Source: Blastocatellia bacterium (GTDB lineage: Bacteria > Acidobacteriota > Blastocatellia > Pyrinomonadales > Pyrinomonadaceae). From it: a DNA stretch of 15,371 bases. The position numbers and the translations under genes are program-made. This document shows, piece by piece, positions 14,986 through 15,371 of this stretch. The notes beneath the pieces were generated by a model. The model had not been told where the DNA came from. It saw only the letters and a program-made list of their open reading frames with translations, and did no database searches. The stretch is from contig PSRF01000177.1 of NCBI GenBank assembly GCA_003175865.1, positions 1 to 15,371 on the forward strand, read 5' to 3'. Numbering within the stretch: the first letter of the stretch is position 1; each line of letters begins with the position of its first letter.

Positions 14986-15371
14986 AAGTTTTCCCTTTTC
15001 GAACTCTCATCGCCAGACGAAAAACCACCGGCTTCAGCTGCCCGGAACCTCAACTTAAAGCCTACAACGATCACAACATCGTTCCTGATGGACACCACTG
15101 ACGTTAGTCGAGTCTTTCAACGTTCACAGCTAAACTAAGGTGTTGTCGCCATCTCACTCCGTCAGGAGTGGGATGTTTATAGCTCGCGACGTTAACTCCG
15201 ACTCCGTTCGGAAGTGCGGCAATGTTAGGGGCAAATGAGCCATCGTTTTCCGCTCTTCCGAACGAGCGCGTTATGAAGAGGCTGCCTGGCTATAAACATC
15301 GCACTCCTGACGGAGTGAAACCGCCCGCGATGTCGGCTAGACTGTACTCATCAAACGGTCAGGTCGAAAAG
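14986..15371. other. Gene-free tail with repeat element
   Basis: These 386 bases follow the second hydrolase gene. The first ~170 bases show no gene; a CCACCGGCTTCAGC stretch (15025-15038) resembles half of a common short hairpin repeat, but its other half is degraded. The rest is the nested palindromic element (copy 2). No terminator hairpin with a T-run is evident right after the operon. Confidence 0.55.
15155..15317. repeat. Nested-palindrome intergenic element, copy 2
   Basis: The outer arms at 15155-15182 and 15290-15317 are inverted repeats matching at 27 of 28 positions (ends CACTCCGTCAGGAGTG, then ATGTTTATAG). The inner arms CGTTCGGAAGTGCGG (15205-15219) and 15250-15264 match at 14 of 15. 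Compared with copy 1 (6143-6299), arm sequence and arm spacing are kept while the spacer bases differ freely, so pairing appears to be what is conserved. No coding capacity is visible. Confidence 0.8.

Noticed and set aside
1..15371. CRISPR array, tRNA or rRNA
   Set aside because: No regularly spaced direct repeats of CRISPR size and no tRNA cloverleaf or rRNA signature were seen on either strand by eye.

Overview
The window looks like a chromosomal segment of an Acidobacteriota-type bacterium, possibly of the Blastocatellia kind. The evidence is a very large Oar-like TonB-dependent receptor with an N-terminal carboxypeptidase-regulatory-like domain, a TolB-like/TPR signalling protein, roughly even GC content, and short nested-palindrome intergenic repeats. 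This placement is an inference from gene content, not a phylogenetic result.

Layout. Bases 1-1380 hold the 3' part of a TolB-like/TPR protein whose start lies outside the window. Convergent with it, on the minus strand, is a two-gene unit (2260-1377): a stand-alone Fis-type DNA-binding protein followed by a winged-helix-like protein of unknown function, joined by an ATGA overlap. Divergent from that unit is the 1136-residue TonB-dependent receptor (2610-6020). A gene-free stretch follows, with a palindromic mobile-type repeat (copy 1), then a peptide deformylase gene on the minus strand (7001-6429). Next are a small membrane-anchored protein (7424-7918) and, convergent with it, the minus-strand operon dedA-like / histidine kinase / NtrC-type sigma54 activator (11495-7923). 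Divergent from that operon is a plus-strand operon: a secreted His-rich peptide, a soluble phosphatidylglycerol-lysyltransferase-type (DUF2156) protein, and two tandem VirJ/AcvB-type periplasmic hydrolases (11756-14985). Repeat copy 2 closes the window.

The main discovery is in the second half. Three sites of the form TGGCA-N6-TTGC, the -24/-12 signature of sigma54 promoters, lie in gene-free DNA around the sigma54 activator. One faces the dedA-kinase-activator operon (11527-11512, minus strand). One faces the His-rich/lipid operon (11681-11696, plus strand). One faces the membrane-anchored orphan (7291-7306, plus strand). A 17-bp palindrome, GAAGATTACGTATCTTC (11552-11568), sits between the two divergent promoters and is a candidate activator-binding site. 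This layout resembles the E. coli zraP-zraSR system: divergent sigma54 promoters, a kinase/activator pair, and a small secreted metal-binding-type protein. Here the output genes are predicted to make and hydrolyse aminoacylated phospholipids, and a DedA membrane protein is encoded with the sensor. My reading is a self-regulating sigma54 envelope-stress module that adjusts membrane lipid charge. The domain calls are strong; the regulatory circuit is inferred.
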